Shown here piece by piece: positions 60,113 through 64,000 of a stretch of 64,000 nt of DNA. The notes under the pieces are model-generated. The model searched no databases. It was not told the DNA's origin and saw only the letters and a program-made list of their open reading frames with translations. Both the position numbers and the translations under genes were made by a program. Where the stretch lies: positions 62,001 through 126,000 of the forward strand of contig KV748212.1 of assembly GCA_001692895.1 (NCBI GenBank), written 5' to 3'. The DNA is from Cenococcum geophilum 1.58 (taxonomy: Eukaryota; Ascomycota; Dothideomycetes; Gloniales; Gloniaceae). The first letter of the stretch is position 1. Each line of letters starts with the position of its first letter.

Positions 60113-61234
60113 TCACATCTTCTCATCCTCAACCCAGAGCATCGCCTTCTCATATGCATTTCTTGCTATCCCATCAGATTCTTTCACACCCAATATTCCC
60201 GTCAATATCACGCAAAAGTGTTCCGTCGCATCACGGCCAAATCTCATAAACCTCGGCGTGCTCAGGACATCACGATAAACTTCCTCAATAGTTTTGTTGT
60301 AGTCTACAGGCACGCTTTCTTTTCTCCACTGGAAAGTGTGAAATGCTAGATCTAGCAAAGCGAAGACTTTGTCACGGACATGATTACATTTTTGGCCGAC
60401 CACTGTAGGATCAGGCCGCCAAGGCTGTAGGCAGCCATGCGTCGCTCGTCCGACATGATCTCGATGTGATTTTGTTTTGCCCATACCACCCTAGAGCCCT
60501 GAGAGATTGAAAGAGCATTCTAAAAGGCTTGGTGATCATCTGAAATGGTCGCAAGGGTATCACATGTTAGGACAGACTCGTGGAGACCCTGCCACCAAAA
60601 CGACTCGTCGCGCCAGTAAAGCAGGATCTTAGCAGCTAGAAGGAATTCCTGAACGATCTACATGCCCTCACAGTAGCTCTTTGATAGTAAGTGATAGAGC
60701 AGGTAGGGGCCCTAAGGCTTGCTTTCGAGGGAACGACCGCGTCGATAGATATGACGGACAGCAAGTTTGCTATCATGCGCCTCCGGACCTAGTCAGACCA
60801 AGAAAATGCTTTTTCCTGTGTTTTCTTGGTCGATGCAAATCGCGTCGACCCAGATCAACGGGGAGTCTGTGTACATGACCTCTGTGAGAGTCTGCAAGGC
60901 AGGCTTTAGCAGATGGGACAGCAGAGGGATATGCGAAAACATGCATACGTCTTGAAGCTCACTGCGACCACTATCTCGAATTTTTATAATCGTACGCAAA
61001 GCCAGCCAGGTTATTACGTATAAATATTTCGTGTCTATCAATAGAGATTGCGTGGTTCGAGACTTCAGTTCCCCATTCGTATAAAAGTGCAATGAACAGA
61101 GTATCTCCTTCTAAGGGGCAAATGTGGAATTTGCATTGACGGACACCATTCACGGGAGGGGAAAGCTCTATCAATCTGATCAGCCTGTTGTTGGGGTTTG
61201 ATGCTGATGCTTGATGCAATGCTGAAGATGCCAT
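60113..61234 (-). pseudogene. HET-domain (heterokaryon incompatibility) protein, frameshifted
   Basis: HET motifs appear in order on the minus strand but in several frames. LIRLIELSPPVNG and then LFIALLYEWG and IFIRNNLA lie at 61180-61010. After a frameshift, LALRTIIKIRDSG, then PLIWVDAICIDQEN, lies at 60990-60820. After a stop and a decayed stretch, IVQEFLLAAKILLYW lies at about 60655-60615. After another shift, VRDKVFALLDLAF, then VPVDYNKTIEEVYRDVL, lies at 60375-60260. These match the N-terminal, WIDAICINQ, vQE and DKvFALLGLa blocks of HET proteins, which trigger cell death when incompatible nuclei meet. At least two frameshifts and one or more stops rule out a normal product. Confidence 0.8.
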
Positions 61235-62216
61235 GTATGTGCCGCGTTTGATCCTTGCGCACAGCGCATGCGCATTGCGAGGTGATAGGGAGAAGAGAGG
61301 TCAAGTTGTGTCATCGGATCCACTTTGTATGCGCGTGCTTGGTTGATTTCCTTGCGGCTGTGAGGGTGCAAGCGCCAAGGAGGTGACGGAGAGGAACTAT
61401 AAGATTCGTTAGTTGAGAGGCTCAGAAATGAAAGACTAGGATAGAGACACAAAGTAGCCTATATCTTCAATAAGGAAAACCCGTGTACCAAGGCAGAATT
61501 AAGTTTCATAACCTTTATATGACGCCAACCTGCAACGCAATTGAGATTTCGCGGTGGCCGAGGTACTATGTTGCGATACAGCATATGGTGTTAGGATTCC
61601 GACGTGGAAGTCGGAAGAGTTGAAGCCGATTATCTTGGCATAACTATTTGTTCTCGTTTGACAATGACATCACCGATGGAGTCCGGCGCTTCAGTAAGGG
61701 ACATCGCATCCAGTCAACACGCTGGTCGCTGCAAACCTCAAACAACCATTCCCCTTCTTCCGAACTGCAGCTACAGAGCGCCAACTGTTTCAAACATTCT
61801 AGGTATGTTCTCGCATCTGTAAATCCTTCGGCTCTAGCAATAACCAAATTTGCGCAACCGCTGGCCATGACCTTACACGACCTCAAACGCGAGGCTCCGA
61901 GCGCTCGGATAGTGGTGCTAACAATAGCATTACCAGAACACATATAACCTCGATACCTCTGTGGAATATTTTCACAATGTAAGCTGGCCTTCATTCTCAA
62001 TTCCACTGTCTTCAGTATTTTCCTTTTACTGTCCTGCATTTACCTGTTGTTGTCAAATCCATTGCATCCTTCGGGGTCACTTCTTGCATTTCGTTGTTTT
62101 GGATATCGCCTCTAATGGCCATCTTTGCCTATCCACCTCCCCCACCACCACCTCCACCTCCATACTCAGGCTCTCCTCCTTCTCGTACACCATCTCGATC
62201 ACGCTCGCTTACCATC
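61235..62216. other. Upstream region of the eisosome gene, no gene supported
   Basis: Overlapping frames at 61604-62039 on both strands show no domain. A C-rich run (ccaccaccacctccacctcc, about 62142-62161) just before the eisosome ATG is probably 5' UTR. An in-frame upstream ATG at 62115 would add a proline run and is judged less likely than 62217. Confidence 0.5.
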
Positions 62217-63426
62217 ATGCCTACTCGAACTAGGAACCGCTCCCTCTCGGTCCGCTCCAAGAAGGAGCCTAGCAATGGTGGCATATCCGAGAAATCAGTG
62301 CCTAAGCACCGCTTTACCATGGCCTCGCTACGTGGGATGCAGCAGCCCGATATCTCTAAAAAGCTGTACAAACTCATCAAGACCGAGAATCATGCCATTA
62401 GTGCGTACGAAACCGCTGGTCGCGAACGTGCAGCTATTGCTTCGCAATTGTCAGAGTGGGGCGAGGCCACCAGCGATGATGCTGTCTCAGAGATATCAGA
62501 TAAACTTGGAGTGTTGCTAGCGGAAATTGCAGAGCAGGAAGACTTGTTCGCACAGAACTTAGAAGACTCTCGGGGTGTTTTGAAGCAAATCAGGAATACT
62601 GAGAGCTCGGTGCAGCCGAGCAGGGACCATAAGGCGAAGGTATGCGTAGCCGAGTAGTTGGATGGAAGGATGAGTGCTGATAGTTTAAAAGGTGTCGGAT
62701 GAGATCCAAAAACTTAAGTACAAGGAACCACAGAGCGCTAAGATTGTGCAACTGGAGCAGGAACTTGTCCGCGCAGAAGCACAGAGCTTAGTCGCGGAGG
62801 CACAACTCACCAACATCGTAAGTTTCCTCACCCAAATCTCCATTCCCCTTATTTCTCTTCCACTCTCGATCCTCTTCAACTAACACTCACTCTTTTAGAC
62901 CCGCCAAAAATTCAAAGAAGCCTACGACATCCACTTTGCCGCGACAATTGAGCGTGCCGAAAAGCAAATCATCCTCGCAAAACAAGCCCGTCGTCTCCTC
63001 AACCTTCTCGACGACACTCCAATCGTGCCCGGCGACACTCACCCACCCTTTGAGAACGTCGAGGCCGCTCGCCAAGTCCTTAATGATGCCGAAGACGAAC
63101 TCCGCGCCTGGCATCCGGCCGTTGAGCCCATTCACACCTCTGCCGGAAACCTTGGCGCAGGAGCAATGCCTGGCGGCGTCATACCTGGCGTGGGAACTGG
63201 TACAGCATACGGAAGTGAAGTTGGGACCGAGCATGCCTTGCAGGATACGCATCCTGCTTACAGAGAGAAAGCCGCCAGGAGCCGAAGCACCAGTGGATCG
63301 AGGAGAATAACGAGCGGAAGCACGGTGAACACGGTTGCTTCGCCTGTCGCAACAGAGACACAGGGGCCTCCGTACCCGGTTAGTGAGGTTGAGAGAAGGG
63401 AGGCGGCGCAAGTAGCTGCGTTTTAA
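62217..63426 (+). CDS. Eisosome core protein Pil1/LSP1 family
   Basis: Three exons (62217-62639, 62692-62817, 62899-63426) with GT-AG introns of 52 and 81 nt encode 358 residues. Pil1/LSP1 proteins are BAR-domain scaffolds that bend the plasma membrane into eisosome furrows. The N-terminus (MPTRTRNRSLSVRSKK) is basic and serine-rich, fitting lipid binding and kinase control. The domain begins at about residue 35 (MASLRGMQQPDISKKLYKLI) and contains ENHAISAYETAGRERA, QLSEWGEATSDDAVSEISDK, NTESSVQPSRDHK, EIQKLKYKEPQS, LEQELVRAEAQSLVAEAQLT and RLLNLLDDTPIVPGD, all family hallmarks. The tail (about 290-358) is Ser/Gly-rich and disordered. Nothing is broken. Exon junctions match the expected protein alignment exactly. 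Confidence 0.95.
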
Positions 63427-64000
63427 TCTGAGCGAGTCTTGCGGCGTAGTTCTAACGATTCTGAATGATTCTCCGTGTGAAATTCTCGTTTCGTTATTGG
63501 GTCTGAGACTCCGACGTTTTTTGCATTATTGGATTCGGGACGATGGGAAGTAACATGTTGTATTATTACCGGGGTGGAGATGTTCATTGCTGTCTTTGTA
63601 TCCCTTCTCCTACGGATCTATGAGCGGGCTAATGGGGTTATGATGGAATTCACTTATTTCATTAGGCTTTTTGAATTGATTCGTATTGTGGAGCTGCTCC
63701 ACTAGGCATGACAGTTCGGCTGATTGTTCGTGGTTCTTAAGCTGAACTGTAGCTTTCGCCCACGTCCCCTCTTCCTATTTCATCTTTGGCCGTTTCTAGT
63801 ACTCCCTCCTACCAATACGCGTGAAACGCATGTCTCTACTTTCCCAATGGATATCCCCAAAAGTGTCTGAAGTCTTACAAGCACAGATCGCTGCGGATTC
63901 AAATCCGCTGCTTACTCCTTCCATCTCCCGAAAACGGTCCAGAATTTCAATATCCGTCAGCAATCCTGGGCGCTCTTGCGTCATGAAATAATGATGGCTC
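63427..64000. other. 3' flank of eisosome gene, no firm gene
   Basis: The eisosome 3' UTR probably occupies the first few hundred bases. A minus-strand frame at 63984-63796 (62 codons) might be the end of a gene that starts outside the window, but it shows no recognisable motif. Confidence 0.4.

Overview
The window reads as nuclear DNA of a filamentous ascomycete (Pezizomycotina). Three things point there: short (51-63 nt) GT-AG introns with CTAAC/CTGAC-like branch points, fungal protein families (secreted large-subunit catalase, Pil1/LSP1 eisosome protein, HET domain, F-box-like protein), and AT-rich repeat blocks with the signature of repeat-induced point mutation (RIP). In those blocks CpA and TpG are almost gone, TpA dominates, and every retrotransposon frame is full of TAG/TAA. 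The species cannot be named from sequence alone. No tRNA, rRNA or CRISPR was seen.

1-33.55 kb is a nest of RIP-mutated transposons that can be unpacked from target-site duplications (TSDs). A Ty3/gypsy element (A, + strand, left end outside the window) has its integrase split by a second gypsy element (B, 2621-16313, 193-bp LTRs, C-terminal chromodomain). B itself carries a Fot1/pogo DNA transposon (4161-6042), a 394-bp MITE (7279-7672), a composite LINE (8158-11101) and a 2.1-kb ORF1-only LINE (12149-14236). A further LINE (D, minus strand, about 16424-33551) also sits in A. D is interrupted by a composite LINE (L2, 17428-29003), which is interrupted by another LINE (L3, 20844-26435). The two composite LINEs share an unrelated 5' module of 1.5-1.8 kb joined at the same module end to two different internal points of the same LINE. 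This resembles the WEIRD-MGL chimera called MINE in Magnaporthe.

33.6-39.6 kb is normal-composition DNA holding a decayed P-loop ATPase gene (36403-38014), then low-information sequence with an inverted repeat. 39597-47341 is a third complete but RIP-mutated gypsy element (C, minus strand, 5-bp TSD). 47.3-48.7 kb holds a 79-bp tandem repeat and a 418-bp palindromic MITE. The MITE lies just upstream of 48758-50410, an intact four-exon paralogue of the broken ATPase. The broken copy carries stops of the CAA/CAG to TAA/TAG type and a Walker-B Asp to Asn change, as expected of RIP acting on a duplicated gene.

50.4-64 kb is gene territory: a 3' scrap of a sugar transporter, a five-exon secreted catalase (minus), an F-box-like gene with one in-frame stop, a minisatellite, a multiply frameshifted HET-domain pseudogene (minus), and an intact three-exon eisosome Pil1/LSP1 gene (+). 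The genes do not form a pathway. The theme is genome defence by RIP against repeats, with collateral loss of one member of a duplicated gene pair.
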